From: Comamonadaceae bacterium | GTDB lineage: Bacteria; Pseudomonadota; Gammaproteobacteria; Burkholderiales; Burkholderiaceae_C | Direction: 5' to 3' | Length of the DNA stretch: 64,000 nt | Assembly (NCBI GenBank): GCA_027488115.1 | Contig: JAIYCG010000032.1 | Coordinates: 1-64,000, forward strand | Shown here: one piece after another, positions 23,531 to 33,020 of the stretch | Layout: each line of letters opens with the position of its first letter | How positions within the stretch are numbered: position 1 is the first letter of the stretch | Made by a program: the position numbers and the translations under genes | The notes under the pieces: model-generated | What the model saw: only the letters and a program-made list of their open reading frames with translations | Database searches by the model: none | Told to the model about the DNA's origin: nothing

Positions 23531-25534
23531 TTAAAACGGACTGTCTCCAAGCGCAAGTCCCTCGCGCCGTGGATCAGCACCACCCCATAAAACTGGCAAG
23601 CCTGCGTTCCAAGCAGCGGGGGCTCGAACGATGGTTGAGACACCACTAGACTGCGCAGAATATGACACGGTGTGGCCCAAAGAACGGAGCCCTACCAATA
23701 AAGGATCGTTCAATCCGTTGTTAGTGACGTCGATGGATGGATGTTCACCACCCACGCCAGTGGTGGCACTGTTTGCAGCGCCAAAATTAACCATGGAAGT
23801 TGCTTGCTGAGCATCTAGCTTCCAATCCAAAGCACTGACCAGTGTTTTAACCACAAACTGGATGATTGTTGCGCCACCAGGTGATCCAGTTGCCATGACA
23901 AAGTCGCCACGGCTTCCATCTGCAGCCTTACTGAAAACCAAAGTGGGGGCCATTGAGCTGCGTGGTCTTTTCAGAGGGCCAATTCGATTTGCAATCAAGC
24001 CTGAAGAATCAGAAGGATCAAAAGAAAAATCAGTGAGCTGATTGTTGAGAATAAACCCACGGGTGAAGTGAAAAGATCCCATGCCGGACTCAACCGTGGT
24101 GGTCATGACAAGTGCATTGCCATACTTGTCCACGATAGACATGTGAGTGGTTCCTTTTCCTTCTGCTGCACTGCTACCTAAAGCCTGAGCAGCAGGAAAG
24201 ACACCAGCTTGGGCAGTACCCATGCTCTTTGTTGGAGAAATTAAGGCTGCTCTGGTTTTCAAATAGTCTTTTGCAACCATAGAGCTCACACCGTTGCCTG
24301 GCAAGGGCACAAAGTCAGTGTCTGCAACATATTTGTTGCGGTCTGCATAGGCCAGTCTTTGTGATTCACTGATGACATGAACGGCAGCAACAGATGGCTT
24401 GCCACCTTCAGAGTTGACCAAAGTCGGCATGTATTGGCTGGCGGATAAATCAAAATTTTCCAAGATGCCTAAAGATTGAGCAACTGCAATACCGCCCGAA
24501 GAAGGTGGGCCCATGCCGCACACCCAATAATTGCGATAGGTGGTGCAGACAGGCTCTCGTTTGATAGCTTTGTAATTGGCCAAGTCGCTCAACTCGGTCA
24601 AGCCTGGCGTAATTGGAACTGGGTTTGCGCCACCCGAACTTGTGACTTTAATTTTGTCGACAATAGATTGTGCGATGGGCCCTGTGTAAAAAGCATTGGC
24701 GCCGCCTTTCGCAATTGAACTCAAGGTTTGAGCATAATCAGGGTTCTTGATAATGGTACCAAGTGTTTTAGGCGAAGAGTCTGCATTGAGAAAATAAGCA
24801 GCGGCATCGGGATCGCGCAGCAAATCATTTTTAGCACCGGCAATGGCATCTGCCATGCGGCCACTGATGCCAAAACCATTTGTCGCCAGTTGAATAGCAG
24901 GATCAAAAAGCGTATCCCAAGGCTTTTGCCCATGGTCTTGATGCAAAAGCTCCAACATTTTCACTGCACCTGGGGTACCGATAGAACGTCCACTGGCTCG
25001 TGTGCTTGCAAAGGATGCTCCTAGAGCAGGCAATGGATTGGTTTGGTTGGTATCACTGATATAGCGCAAGTAGTTTTCCGTGGCGGCAGCAGGCGCTGTT
25101 TCGCGGCCATCGTAGGAAAGGACTTGTTTGGTATTGGCTTTGTAGTAAAGCGCGAACGCACCACCGCCTAAACCTGAGGACTGGGGCTCAACCAAACCTA
25201 AAACCATTTGAACGGCAACAGCAGCATCTGCTGCAGTGCCGCCAGCACTAAGAACTTCACAGCCGGCTTGGGTTGCGCGGGGGTTGGCAGTGACCGCCAT
25301 GTAAGTGGCACTGGTCACCACCTTATTGCCCAGTTTGTAGCCTGACGACTTCTCAGGAATTGCGGGGTCTCCGGGCAATCCAGAACCCACTGAAACACCA
25401 CCAGCGCTTGTGGCTTGCAAACACGCTTTTAATTCGGCACCACTGCCACCGCAAGCAGATAGGACCAGGGCTGTTACGCTTACCAAAGCTAAAGAATGCA
25501 AGCGTTGAAACTTGCCCAAAATTGGAGTTTTCAT
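23531..25534 (-). CDS. Gamma-glutamyltransferase family lipoprotein
   Basis: Ntn-hydrolase of 667 residues in the gamma-glutamyltransferase family, which cleaves gamma-glutamyl bonds such as that of glutathione. The N-terminus is a lipoprotein signal with lipobox LSAC (Cys 28), so the protein is anchored to a membrane in the periplasm. The start at 25534 has AAGGG upstream. GGT landmarks are AGGTAADAAVAVQMVLGLVEP, SSGLGGGAF, DGRETAP and the self-cleavage site EGKGTTHMSIVD, whose first Thr (about 462) becomes the nucleophile. GSPGGATI follows. It is somewhat longer than typical GGTs owing to insertions. It stands between two convergent/codirectional catabolic genes. Confidence 0.88.
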   Translation of the reverse strand: MKTPILGKFQRLHSLALVSVTALVLSACGGSGAELKACLQATSAGGVSVGSGLPGDPAIPEKSSGYKLGNKVVTSATYMAVTANPRATQAGCEVLSAGGTAADAAVAVQMVLGLVEPQSSGLGGGAFALYYKANTKQVLSYDGRETAPAAATENYLRYISDTNQTNPLPALGASFASTRASGRSIGTPGAVKMLELLHQDHGQKPWDTLFDPAIQLATNGFGISGRMADAIAGAKNDLLRDPDAAAYFLNADSSPKTLGTIIKNPDYAQTLSSIAKGGANAFYTGPIAQSIVDKIKVTSSGGANPVPITPGLTELSDLANYKAIKREPVCTTYRNYWVCGMGPPSSGGIAVAQSLGILENFDLSASQYMPTLVNSEGGKPSVAAVHVISESQRLAYADRNKYVADTDFVPLPGNGVSSMVAKDYLKTRAALISPTKSMGTAQAGVFPAAQALGSSAAEGKGTTHMSIVDKYGNALVMTTTVESGMGSFHFTRGFILNNQLTDFSFDPSDSSGLIANRIGPLKRPRSSMAPTLVFSKAADGSRGDFVMATGSPGGATIIQFVVKTLVSALDWKLDAQQATSMVNFGAANSATTGVGGEHPSIDVTNNGLNDPLLVGLRSLGHTVSYSAQSSGVSTIVRAPAAWNAGLPVLWGGADPRREGLALGDSPF

Positions 25535-25616
25535 GGTCGACCCTTGAGTAATGTCTGTCAAACAATATACGCCTCATTGTCATAAAGGCGCAACCTAGGG
25601 TAAACATTGATTCAAC

Positions 25617-26975
25617 TTACTTTATTCTGTATTTGGCTGCTGTATGTGTTTCTGGCAGCTTGTCATCGCCAAATAACTTTTTACGAAAGGTACCCGTTTC
25701 GTATTCGGTTTTGTAGGCACCTCGCTCTTGCAAACAAGGCACCACATGTTGAATAAAGTCATCAAAGCATTCAGGCACAACCGTGCGTGACAAATTAAAA
25801 CCGTCCACGCCTGCTTGGTCACGCCAGTCGATCATCTGCTGAGCGATGCTGTGTGCAGAGCCTACCCAAGGCGCTTGCCTGCTGCCAAGAATCAATTGCG
25901 ACAACAGCTTCCGCCTTGTCCATTGAGGACCTGCTGTTCGCGTCATAGCCTCCACATTAGAAACAATGGCTTGGCTTTTGCCAGTCTCAATGGGCTCGTC
26001 GATATCGTATCTAGAAAAGTCAATGCCCATTGACGCAGCTGCATGCACCAAAGCGCCCTCTGAGCTGGCATAGCGTTTATATTCCTCAAACTTCTCTTGC
26101 GCTTGGCTGTCTGTGGGGGCAGTGATGATGGTGGCACCCATCCATATTTGAATGTCGGATGCAGCCCGGCCCTGAACAACTGCTTGCCCTCGAATGTTGT
26201 CTACGATGGTTTTCACGCTGGGCATGCTTTGTCCATTCAAGAAAACGCATTCGGCATGCGTTGCTGCAAACCTTGAGCCCCTCGCAGAAGATCCAGCTTG
26301 GTACAACAAAGGCGTACGTTGGGGCGATGGCTCGCTTAAGTGCATGGCTTGTACTTGATATTGAGGTCCTTTGTGATGGATCAAATGCACCTTTGAGGCA
26401 TCGGCATACACACCACTTTGTCGATTGGCTAAAACTGCCCCCTCCTCCCAGCTCCCTTCCCAGAGTTGGTAAACCAAGGCCATGTACTCATCTGCCAAAT
26501 CATAACGATCGTCGTGCGCAATCTGACCGGAAAGACCTGCAGCCCTGGCAGCACTGTCTAAATAACCTGTCACGATGTTCCAACCGATACGACCCTTGGT
26601 TAAATGGTCAAGGGTCGACATGCGTCTAGAAAATAAATACGGAGACTCGTAAGTGAGATTGGCAGTGACGCCAAAACCCAGGTGTTCGGTCACACTGGCC
26701 ATAGCTGGTATCAGCATCATGGGGTCATTCACGGGCACTTGTACCGCGCCCTGTACAGCAGCATTTGGGCTTCCACCCAGCACGTCATAGACCCCCACCA
26801 CATCGGCAAAAAAGATGCCGTCAAACAAACCTGCTTCGAGTCGACGGGCGTAATCTGTCCAATATTTCAAATCAAGGTAGCGCGTCGATTGATCGCGTGG
26901 GTGTGTCCACAGGCCTTGCTGGATATGGCCGACACAATTCATATCGAAAGCATTGATTTTGATTTTTTGAGACAT
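25617..26975 (-). CDS. NtaA/SnaA/DszA-family flavin monooxygenase
   Basis: Bacterial luciferase-like, FMN-dependent monooxygenase of 452 residues. Segments typical of the NtaA/SnaA/DszA/SoxA branch are the opening INAFDMNCVGHIQQGLWTHP, LEAGLFDGIFFADVVG, DPMMLIPAMASVTEHLGFGVT, SRRMSTLDHLTKGRIGWNIVTGYL and PLLYQAGSSARGS. Known members oxidise nitrilotriacetate, pristinamycin IIB or dibenzothiophene sulfone using reduced FMN from a separate reductase; no reductase gene is adjacent. The start ATG at 26975 lacks a strong ribosome site. It is divergent from an MFS transporter gene, which may import its substrate. Confidence 0.86.
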   Translation of the reverse strand: MSQKIKINAFDMNCVGHIQQGLWTHPRDQSTRYLDLKYWTDYARRLEAGLFDGIFFADVVGVYDVLGGSPNAAVQGAVQVPVNDPMMLIPAMASVTEHLGFGVTANLTYESPYLFSRRMSTLDHLTKGRIGWNIVTGYLDSAARAAGLSGQIAHDDRYDLADEYMALVYQLWEGSWEEGAVLANRQSGVYADASKVHLIHHKGPQYQVQAMHLSEPSPQRTPLLYQAGSSARGSRFAATHAECVFLNGQSMPSVKTIVDNIRGQAVVQGRAASDIQIWMGATIITAPTDSQAQEKFEEYKRYASSEGALVHAAASMGIDFSRYDIDEPIETGKSQAIVSNVEAMTRTAGPQWTRRKLLSQLILGSRQAPWVGSAHSIAQQMIDWRDQAGVDGFNLSRTVVPECFDDFIQHVVPCLQERGAYKTEYETGTFRKKLFGDDKLPETHTAAKYRIK

Positions 26976-27069
26976 ATGCGATGGCGTTCATGCAGAAGAA
27001 TGATCTGTTAAATTCATCATCACCCATGCTTGGGTCACAATGATTGCCAACACAGTCTACTCATAAAAC

Positions 27070-28239
27070 ATGCCTACCGCGCCAAAAAGAATTCTTCCCA
27101 TCCTTGTTTTGGCGCAATTTGCGGGTACTTCATTGTGGTTCGCGGTCAATGCCGTCATGCCCGATTTGCAGCAGCAAATGGGGTGGCAGCCTTCCGCAGT
27201 GGGACGCCTCACATCAGCATTGCAACTGGGGTTTATCGTTGGAACCTTCGTCTTTGCTTTGCTGGCCATTGCTGATCGGTTTTCGGCAAGACGTGTTTTT
27301 TTGTTGTGTGCTTTAGCTGGCGCTTTTTGCACTTTGGGGGCCTTACATAGCGTGACTTCATTTTCTGAACTCTTGTTATGGCGTGCTGCAACTGGCTTTT
27401 TCTTGGCCGGCATTTATCCAGTCGGCATGAAAATAGCATCTCAATGGTTTCCAGAAGGCTTAGGCATTGCACTTGGCTGGTTGGTGGGTGCACTGGTCTT
27501 GGGGTCTGCAAGTGCGCATGGCATTCGGGCTTTGTTTGATCAACTGCCTTGGTCAATGGTGATGATCAGCGTCTCAGTATTGGCAGCAGGAGGCGGCTTG
27601 GTTCTTTTTATAACGATTCCAGAGGCGTCCAATTACTCAGCGGGCATCAAAAAACTTGAATGGCAAGCATTGTCTTGCCTCTGGACGGACTGGCGTGTGA
27701 GAGCTTCGGTTCTGGGCTATTTTGGACACATGTGGGAGCTTTATACGCTCTGGGTGTTGGTGCCCCTTATCTTGGCAACCCAGCTTGCGGGACAATCGCT
27801 TTCGTTTGCTGCTTTTTGTGTGCTCGGCATAGGTGCCACAGGCTGCATTGGCGGCGGATGGCTTGCCAAATTTTGGGGCAGCGCTAGAGTGGCCTCACTT
27901 CAACTCTGTCTGAGTGGCCTTTGTTGTCTTCTGGCACCTTGGTTGATGGCAGCACCACTTCCCGCGTTCTTAATTTGGCTCGCACTGTGGGGCCTGACCG
28001 CTGCAGGTGATTCGCCACAGTTATCAGCCCTCACGGCAAGCAATGCGCCGAAGCATGCGGTTGGCAGTGTGCTTACGCTGACCAATTGCATTGGTTTTGC
28101 AATTTCCATTGTCAGCATCGAATTGTTTACAAGTTTGGCAAAAGAAATCTCTTTGGCCACACTTTTGCCTTGGTTAGCAATTGGCCCATTCTTTGGGTTA
28201 GTGGCAATGCGTCCTTTACGGCAAAAGCAAGTTACCTGA
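27070..28239 (+). CDS. MFS transporter
   Basis: A 389-residue inner-membrane major facilitator with about 12 predicted helices. The N-terminal half includes the loop between helices 2 and 3 (ADRFSARRVFLL), a degenerate form of the MFS DRxGRR signature, and AATGFFLAGIYPVGMKIASQWF. The C-terminal half carries further hydrophobic segments to the end. It resembles the nitrate/cyanate-like CynX group more than drug exporters, but the substrate is not assignable. It is divergent from the NtaA-type gene and overlaps the convergent hydrolase gene by 8 bases. Confidence 0.82.
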   Translation: MPTAPKRILPILVLAQFAGTSLWFAVNAVMPDLQQQMGWQPSAVGRLTSALQLGFIVGTFVFALLAIADRFSARRVFLLCALAGAFCTLGALHSVTSFSELLLWRAATGFFLAGIYPVGMKIASQWFPEGLGIALGWLVGALVLGSASAHGIRALFDQLPWSMVMISVSVLAAGGGLVLFITIPEASNYSAGIKKLEWQALSCLWTDWRVRASVLGYFGHMWELYTLWVLVPLILATQLAGQSLSFAAFCVLGIGATGCIGGGWLAKFWGSARVASLQLCLSGLCCLLAPWLMAAPLPAFLIWLALWGLTAAGDSPQLSALTASNAPKHAVGSVLTLTNCIGFAISIVSIELFTSLAKEISLATLLPWLAIGPFFGLVAMRPLRQKQVT

Positions 28240-29341
28240 AGCTCTTAAACAAGACTGGCAAGGCCGTTTCGGAAGTAAAAACGCATCGTGCATCATGACC
28301 ACATGCTGGCACCAGGATCGCTTTGTGATCGGCTTTCAGGCTTTCGGTCACAAATTTTGCATACGCAAATCCTCTTGCCAATCGGGTTGGCCCTTGCGCC
28401 ATTGCGGAGCAAGAATCATCGAAACCATAGAGGGGCAAAATATCTAATTCACCCAAAAGATAGGTAGCAGGCCTTGAGCCTAATTGGCGTTTTAACTGTT
28501 CATCGGGGATTGATTTTGCAAAACCCACTTTGTTTTCTAGCCCGTAGGGCCAATGGTTAAATGCCGTGCAATTTTTCCTGTCATTGAAAGCAACAAATGC
28601 AGGTTCTGAAGCAGTTTTTGTCACAGGCATATAGCCAGGAGAATCAGCGGCAATCGTTTTTGGCAAGGCTGCTCGCGTTGGTCTTAGAGATTCTGGGTAG
28701 GTATAGGAAGATGGATTGCCTATGACGTAGGACAATTGAATTTTCCGATCAACCCATAATTTTTCGTGCATGTGGTTGGAAAATTGATAGCGATTGACGT
28801 ACTGCCCGCCTGCTGAATGGCCCGCAATGACAATCGATCGAAGGCTTGGGAATGTTTTTGCATCTGAAAGCTTTGAAAGGATCACGTCCATCAAGTCAAA
28901 TGAATTCAAATTCGATTCTTTGACATTGGCTTGGCCACCACCACTCCGCCAGCTGTCAGCACCTGAACAAACCCAAGCCACTTCTTTGGCTTCCACTTGA
29001 TCTTTGCAAGACCTTCCGTTATTTGAAGCAAATCGGGGGGAAATAACAATTGAATTTTGAAGTGCATCCGCCAAAAATGCAGCGGCCAACATGTGTCGAA
29101 AGTAGCCATCTGCATTTCGGCCTTGTCCGTGAATCACTATCACGGCATGTTCGATTTTTTCATTGACGGAAGACATTGAATGCGTTCGATAAATTCGAGC
29201 GCGACTTCCACTGGCATCTAAAGACACCCACTCAGTACAACTCTCTTGAGCCTTGGTGCAAGGCTCTGTTGCAACGGCTTGCGATGAAGCCGCTACAAAT
29301 AACAGTGAAACACAAAATACTCGAAAGGATAGACATGTCAT
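28232..29341 (-). CDS. Secreted alpha/beta hydrolase
   Basis: A 369-residue exported protein with signal peptide MTCLSFRVFCVSLLFVAASSQAVA and an alpha/beta-hydrolase core. The oxyanion-side HGQGR is near residue 71 and the nucleophile elbow AGHSAGG contains S176. A late acidic residue (ELDILPLYG) and a His (ACGHDARC) complete a plausible triad. Several Cys pairs suggest disulfides. The upstream soxZ-like stop overlaps a possible TTG start at 29350 (TTGA); I prefer the ATG at 29341 because it begins the signal peptide directly. It is the last gene of the iorAB-soxYZ-like operon. The substrate is unknown. Confidence 0.75.
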   Translation of the reverse strand: MTCLSFRVFCVSLLFVAASSQAVATEPCTKAQESCTEWVSLDASGSRARIYRTHSMSSVNEKIEHAVIVIHGQGRNADGYFRHMLAAAFLADALQNSIVISPRFASNNGRSCKDQVEAKEVAWVCSGADSWRSGGGQANVKESNLNSFDLMDVILSKLSDAKTFPSLRSIVIAGHSAGGQYVNRYQFSNHMHEKLWVDRKIQLSYVIGNPSSYTYPESLRPTRAALPKTIAADSPGYMPVTKTASEPAFVAFNDRKNCTAFNHWPYGLENKVGFAKSIPDEQLKRQLGSRPATYLLGELDILPLYGFDDSCSAMAQGPTRLARGFAYAKFVTESLKADHKAILVPACGHDARCVFTSETALPVLFKSFR

Positions 29342-29346
29342 GGCGA

Positions 29347-29667
29347 TCAAGAAACATTGAAAATTTGAAAATGGTGGCCCCTATGGCCTTTGTCATCAAT
29401 CCACTCTAATTTAAATTCAGCCGTCACAGTTGCACACACATAGAACTCAAAAAAAGGATTGGCAGACAGGCCCGATGAGGGCTCGACACGAAACACTTCT
29501 TGCTGACCCAAATGACATGTCAGCAATCGAATGATGTTTCTTGGAACCACCTTGCCCGTTAGGTCTTGTAAATAACCAGTGTCCATGGGATGTTGGACAA
29601 GCACTCTCACCTTGACAACTTCACCAGTTCTCACAGGTTCAGGCCACTGCATTCGGGCTGTGTTCAT
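29347..29667 (-). CDS. SoxZ-like sulfur carrier subunit (divergent)
   Basis: A 106-residue protein with the SoxZ immunoglobulin-like fold. It aligns well with the second SoxZ in this window: VKVRVLVQHPMDTGY against TVRVLMSHEMESGH, then GKVVPRNII and ANPFFEFYV against GKIIPSWFI and KNPYLQFVI. SoxZ lacks a signal sequence and is exported piggyback on SoxY. The start is the ATG at 29667, overlapping the soxY-like stop in ATGA. It lies inside an operon with a molybdenum hydroxylase rather than in a sox cluster, so its partner chemistry may differ from thiosulfate oxidation. Confidence 0.82.
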   Translation of the reverse strand: MNTARMQWPEPVRTGEVVKVRVLVQHPMDTGYLQDLTGKVVPRNIIRLLTCHLGQQEVFRVEPSSGLSANPFFEFYVCATVTAEFKLEWIDDKGHRGHHFQIFNVS

Positions 29668-30149
29668 GAAGCATCCACACAAGCAGATTCAGTCACAATG
29701 ATTTCCATTTGCTTGTAACGAAATTCACCATTTGAGAGGCGAGCGAGTGCAACCAGCTCTTGGGTACCCGCCAATCGAACCCGTGTGCTCACAATGGCGC
29801 GACCATTCCAGGGCCCGAGGTGAAACACCGCCATTTGTGTCACAGGATTGCGTTGAGACAACAAATAAACATGGGTCACGTGGTCTTGGGCAGTCATTGC
29901 ACTTTGGACTGTCACTTGAAGGGGCACCAAGGAGCCGTTGTCTGCCAAAATGGGAGCCTCAATTTGCACATCTTTTTTAAAAATTTTGGCGCCCTGCACA
30001 ATCGGCTGGACCATGTCATCGAAAGAAAGCAGCGAACCCGAATTCATACGCTGGGCATATGCAACTTGGCCCATGAAGCATGGCCATGAAATGCCAGCAA
30101 GCAAAAGACTTTGCAGTCTTTTGCGGCGCAACATGCCCTCAGCGTTCAT
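29664..30149 (-). CDS. SoxY-like sulfur carrier subunit (divergent C-terminus)
   Basis: A 161-residue SoxY-type protein with an N-terminal twin-arginine-like signal (LRRKRLQSLLLAG) followed by a cleavage-like AYA. SoxY carries sulfur intermediates on a Cys at the tip of a flexible C-terminal arm, canonically GGCGG. Here the matching stretch is VTESACVDAS: the Cys aligns with that of the window's other SoxY (VTIGSCGS), but the glycines are replaced and the tail is longer. The carrier function is plausible, with altered partner recognition. It starts 11 bases after iorB and overlaps the soxZ-like gene by 4 bases. Confidence 0.8.
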   Translation of the reverse strand: MNAEGMLRRKRLQSLLLAGISWPCFMGQVAYAQRMNSGSLLSFDDMVQPIVQGAKIFKKDVQIEAPILADNGSLVPLQVTVQSAMTAQDHVTHVYLLSQRNPVTQMAVFHLGPWNGRAIVSTRVRLAGTQELVALARLSNGEFRYKQMEIIVTESACVDAS

Positions 30150-30160
30150 TGCAAAGCGCC

Positions 30161-32347
30161 TTAAGCTTTGAGTGTCAAACCATGATTTTTAAGAGGCAGT
30201 GAGCGAATGCGTTTGCCCATGGCAGCGGAGATGGCATTGACCAAAGCAGGTGCAAGTGGCGCCTGCGCAGGTTCTCCCACACCCCCCCAAAAGCCACCCG
30301 TGGGTGCAATGACGACTTCGACTTTGGGCATCTCGTTCAAGCGCATCATGCGGTAATCGTGGAAATTGGATTGCTCCACACGGCCTTCCTTGATGGTGTT
30401 TTCGCCCCAGAAAATTGCAGTCAAACCATGCACCACACTGCCCTGAAATTGCGCCACGATGTTGTCGGGATTGACCGCATAGCCAGGATCAATGCCAATG
30501 ACCACGCGGTGTATCTTGACTTCGTTTTTGGCATTGACAGAAACCTCGCACACACAAGCAGTCCAACTGCCATAGCCTTCAGTTTCTGCGACGCCACGAA
30601 ACACCCCATTGGGCAGTTGACTGCCCCACCCGGCTGCCTTCGTCACAGCTTCTAAAATTCCACGGTCGCGTTTGGATTTTTCGTTGTTAGGCAACATGTC
30701 TAGGCGGAATGCAACGGGATCTTTGCCAGCCGCAAGCGCTAACTCGTCTATGAAACATTCACGACCAAATGGGTTTTGCGAATGGCCAACGGTGCGCCAA
30801 AAACCCACTGGCACATTGGTGTTGCGCTGCGCGTAATCAACCAATGAATTGGGAATGTCGTAGGGGTGATCGTTGAAACAGGCAACTGCTTGGCCATCAA
30901 CACCTCTTGGCAAAGGCAGTTTGAGGAGTGTTGCCAGAATAGAAGGCGCACTGACGCGAATGTGAAGTGCCTCCACTTTGCCGCTGGCATTCAAGCCTGC
31001 CTTGAATCGCATCAGGCTGGCGGGACGGTAAAGGCCATGTTGAATTTCTTCTTCCCTGGTCCACAACATTTTGACGGGTTTGCCCGCCATGGCTTTGGCG
31101 ATCATGACCGCTTGCTTGGTGAAGTCTTGCGGACTCTTTCGGCCCAAGCCGCCCCCCAATTGCACAGGGTGAACTTTCACGTTGGACTGAGGCACGCCTG
31201 CTGTGGCGGCGCTCACCGCCAACGTGGCCTCAGGATTTTGAGAAGATGACCAAACTTCTAATTTGTCACCTTGTAACCATGCTGTGCAGACCATAGGCTC
31301 CATGGTGGCGTGGGCCAAGTAAGGCGTAAAGTAATCGGCTTCCACCACTTTGGCGGCTTTGGACAGGGCCTCAGTTGTGTTGCCATCGTTTCGCGCAACA
31401 GCCAATTCCGTTTGCTCCATGCCCGCTTTAAAGTGAGACAGGATGGCTGCACTGCTCAGAGTGCCGTGCTCCCCCACATCCCAATCGACAGAGACTTCTC
31501 GCAAAGCCTCTTTGGCGCGCCACCAGTTGTCAGCAACAACCGCCACAAAATCGCCCAAGTTCAAAACCTTGACAATGCCCCGCCGATTTTCAACTTTAGA
31601 GGCATCTAAGGATTTGACCTTGCCATTGAAAACAGGGCATGCAGCCACCGCTGCGTGCAGCATGCCTGGCAATTGGGTGTCGATGCCATATTGGCGTTTG
31701 CCCACAACGATGTCGGGAATATCAACTCTGGGAATTGATTTGCCGATGATTGTCCAAGTTTTAGGGTCTTTGAGCTGCACAGTTTTGGGGGCTTCTAATT
31801 TGGCAGCCTCAGCAGCCAATTGACCGTAGGTGAAACTGCGTTTGGTGGCGATATGAGTCACTTTGCTCATGGCAGCTTTGCACTCAGTGACTGGCACATT
31901 CCATTTTTGGGCCGCTGCAGCAACCAGCATCTCGCGCGCTGTGGCGCCTGCTTTGCGCAAATATTCTTGAGAGTTTCGAATGGTGCGGCTTCCTACCGAG
32001 GCCATGTCGCCATAGGCACGTTTGGTGCGCAAATTTTCATGGGCAGTGGCATATTCAACGCGCACTTTTTTCCAATCTGCGTCGAGTTCCTCTGCAATAA
32101 TCATGGGGGCAGACGTCATACTGCCCTGCCCCATCTCAGCTCGGGCATATCGGATCACAATGGTGTCGTTGGGTTCAATTTCGACCCACACATTGAGCTG
32201 AGGTGTGTCTGCCGCCTGCGCGCGCTCAGGCAAGAAAAATCCCAATGACATGCCTGCGCTGGTGGTTCCTGAAACTTTGAGGAAATGACGGCGATCGATG
32301 CCCTCACGCTCTGTGGATTGGCCAGTAGGTTGGCGGTTCGATTTCAT
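30161..32347 (-). CDS. Molybdopterin-binding subunit, isoquinoline 1-oxidoreductase type
   Basis: Large catalytic subunit (728 residues) of a xanthine oxidase-superfamily molybdenum hydroxylase, of the IorB/aldehyde dehydrogenase type. It begins with a twin-arginine signal ([15 protein letters not shown], Arg 19-20) and an AQA-type cleavage site, so the enzyme folds in the cytoplasm and works in the periplasm. Molybdenum-cofactor contacts include [19 protein letters not shown] and GGGLGRKSP, and the catalytic Glu lies in [10 protein letters not shown] near the C-terminus. Its start overlaps the iorA stop in ATGA. Cytochrome c or a quinone-linked partner would be expected as acceptor; none is adjacent. 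Substrate unknown; N-heterocycles or aldehydes are typical. Confidence 0.87.
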   Translation of the reverse strand: MKSNRQPTGQSTEREGIDRRHFLKVSGTTSAGMSLGFFLPERAQAADTPQLNVWVEIEPNDTIVIRYARAEMGQGSMTSAPMIIAEELDADWKKVRVEYATAHENLRTKRAYGDMASVGSRTIRNSQEYLRKAGATAREMLVAAAAQKWNVPVTECKAAMSKVTHIATKRSFTYGQLAAEAAKLEAPKTVQLKDPKTWTIIGKSIPRVDIPDIVVGKRQYGIDTQLPGMLHAAVAACPVFNGKVKSLDASKVENRRGIVKVLNLGDFVAVVADNWWRAKEALREVSVDWDVGEHGTLSSAAILSHFKAGMEQTELAVARNDGNTTEALSKAAKVVEADYFTPYLAHATMEPMVCTAWLQGDKLEVWSSSQNPEATLAVSAATAGVPQSNVKVHPVQLGGGLGRKSPQDFTKQAVMIAKAMAGKPVKMLWTREEEIQHGLYRPASLMRFKAGLNASGKVEALHIRVSAPSILATLLKLPLPRGVDGQAVACFNDHPYDIPNSLVDYAQRNTNVPVGFWRTVGHSQNPFGRECFIDELALAAGKDPVAFRLDMLPNNEKSKRDRGILEAVTKAAGWGSQLPNGVFRGVAETEGYGSWTACVCEVSVNAKNEVKIHRVVIGIDPGYAVNPDNIVAQFQGSVVHGLTAIFWGENTIKEGRVEQSNFHDYRMMRLNEMPKVEVVIAPTGGFWGGVGEPAQAPLAPALVNAISAAMGKRIRSLPLKNHGLTLKA

Positions 32348-32802
32348 GCGCGACCTCCCTTCTTAGCCACTGAGTGAATGGCAGCACGAATGCGCGCATA
32401 CGTACCGCAACGGCAAATATTGGTCATGGCCGCATCGATGTCTTCGTCTGTGGGTTTTGGTTTTTTCTTAAGCAAGGCTACAGCCGCCAACATTTGGCCA
32501 CCTTGGCAGTAGCCACACTGCGGTACTTGGTGGTCAATCCATGCTTGCTGCACAGCGTGCAATTTGCCTTTGTCGGCAAGCCCCTCAATGGTGATGACTT
32601 TTTGACCCGCTGCAACCGAAACTGGGTAGGAACAAGATCGAACGGGCTCCCCGTTCAGAAGCACCGTGCACGATCCACACTGCGCAATGCCACAACCGAA
32701 TTTAGGGCCTTTGATGTCAAGTTCATCACGCAAGGCCCAAAGCAAGGGCATCTCGGGTTCGACGTCAAGCGTGTGGCTCTTTCCATTGACAGAAAGCTTC
32801 AT
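32344..32802 (-). CDS. [2Fe-2S] subunit of molybdenum hydroxylase, IorA type
   Basis: Small electron-transfer subunit of 152 residues with two [2Fe-2S] clusters. The plant-type site is C37, C42, C45, C57 ([10 protein letters not shown], then SCSYP) and the second is C96, C99, C130, C132 (QCGYCQGGQ, then NICRCGTY). These are the two standard cluster domains of CoxS/IorA proteins, at normal length. It has no signal peptide and is presumably co-exported with the twin-arginine large subunit. I use the ATG at 32802, with GGAG about 11 bases upstream; TTG 32817 is an alternative. It is the first gene of the five-gene operon. Confidence 0.88.
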   Translation of the reverse strand: MKLSVNGKSHTLDVEPEMPLLWALRDELDIKGPKFGCGIAQCGSCTVLLNGEPVRSCSYPVSVAAGQKVITIEGLADKGKLHAVQQAWIDHQVPQCGYCQGGQMLAAVALLKKKPKPTDEDIDAAMTNICRCGTYARIRAAIHSVAKKGGRA

Positions 32803-33020
32803 GAGAAGTTGCTCCAAGAGGTAGAAATAAAGTTGTATTTTTTACCTTGAATTTGCTAATTTTCCTAGAGGGATACAACTGATGTCCTTTAAATAAGAAG
32901 GGCTGCTGATAAGCCTTCAAGGAATTTCACTCACATGCCACTCATTGGGTCCAACCAAGCCATGCAAATTTGATGTAAAAATGCAGGCGCTGTCTACCAA
33001 CCGCCATCCAAAGGAATGAA
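32803..33020. other. Divergent control region iorA / dienelactone hydrolase
   Basis: This 218-base gap separates the iorA operon (minus) from the dienelactone hydrolase operon (plus) and must hold both promoters. It is A+T-rich with runs such as TTTTTTACC; I see no strong palindrome, no open frame and no recognisable RNA. Confidence 0.4.

Noticed and set aside
26159-26629. Plus-strand ORF of 156 codons inside the NtaA-type gene
   Set aside because: No ribosome site or family features; the minus-strand monooxygenase is complete across it.
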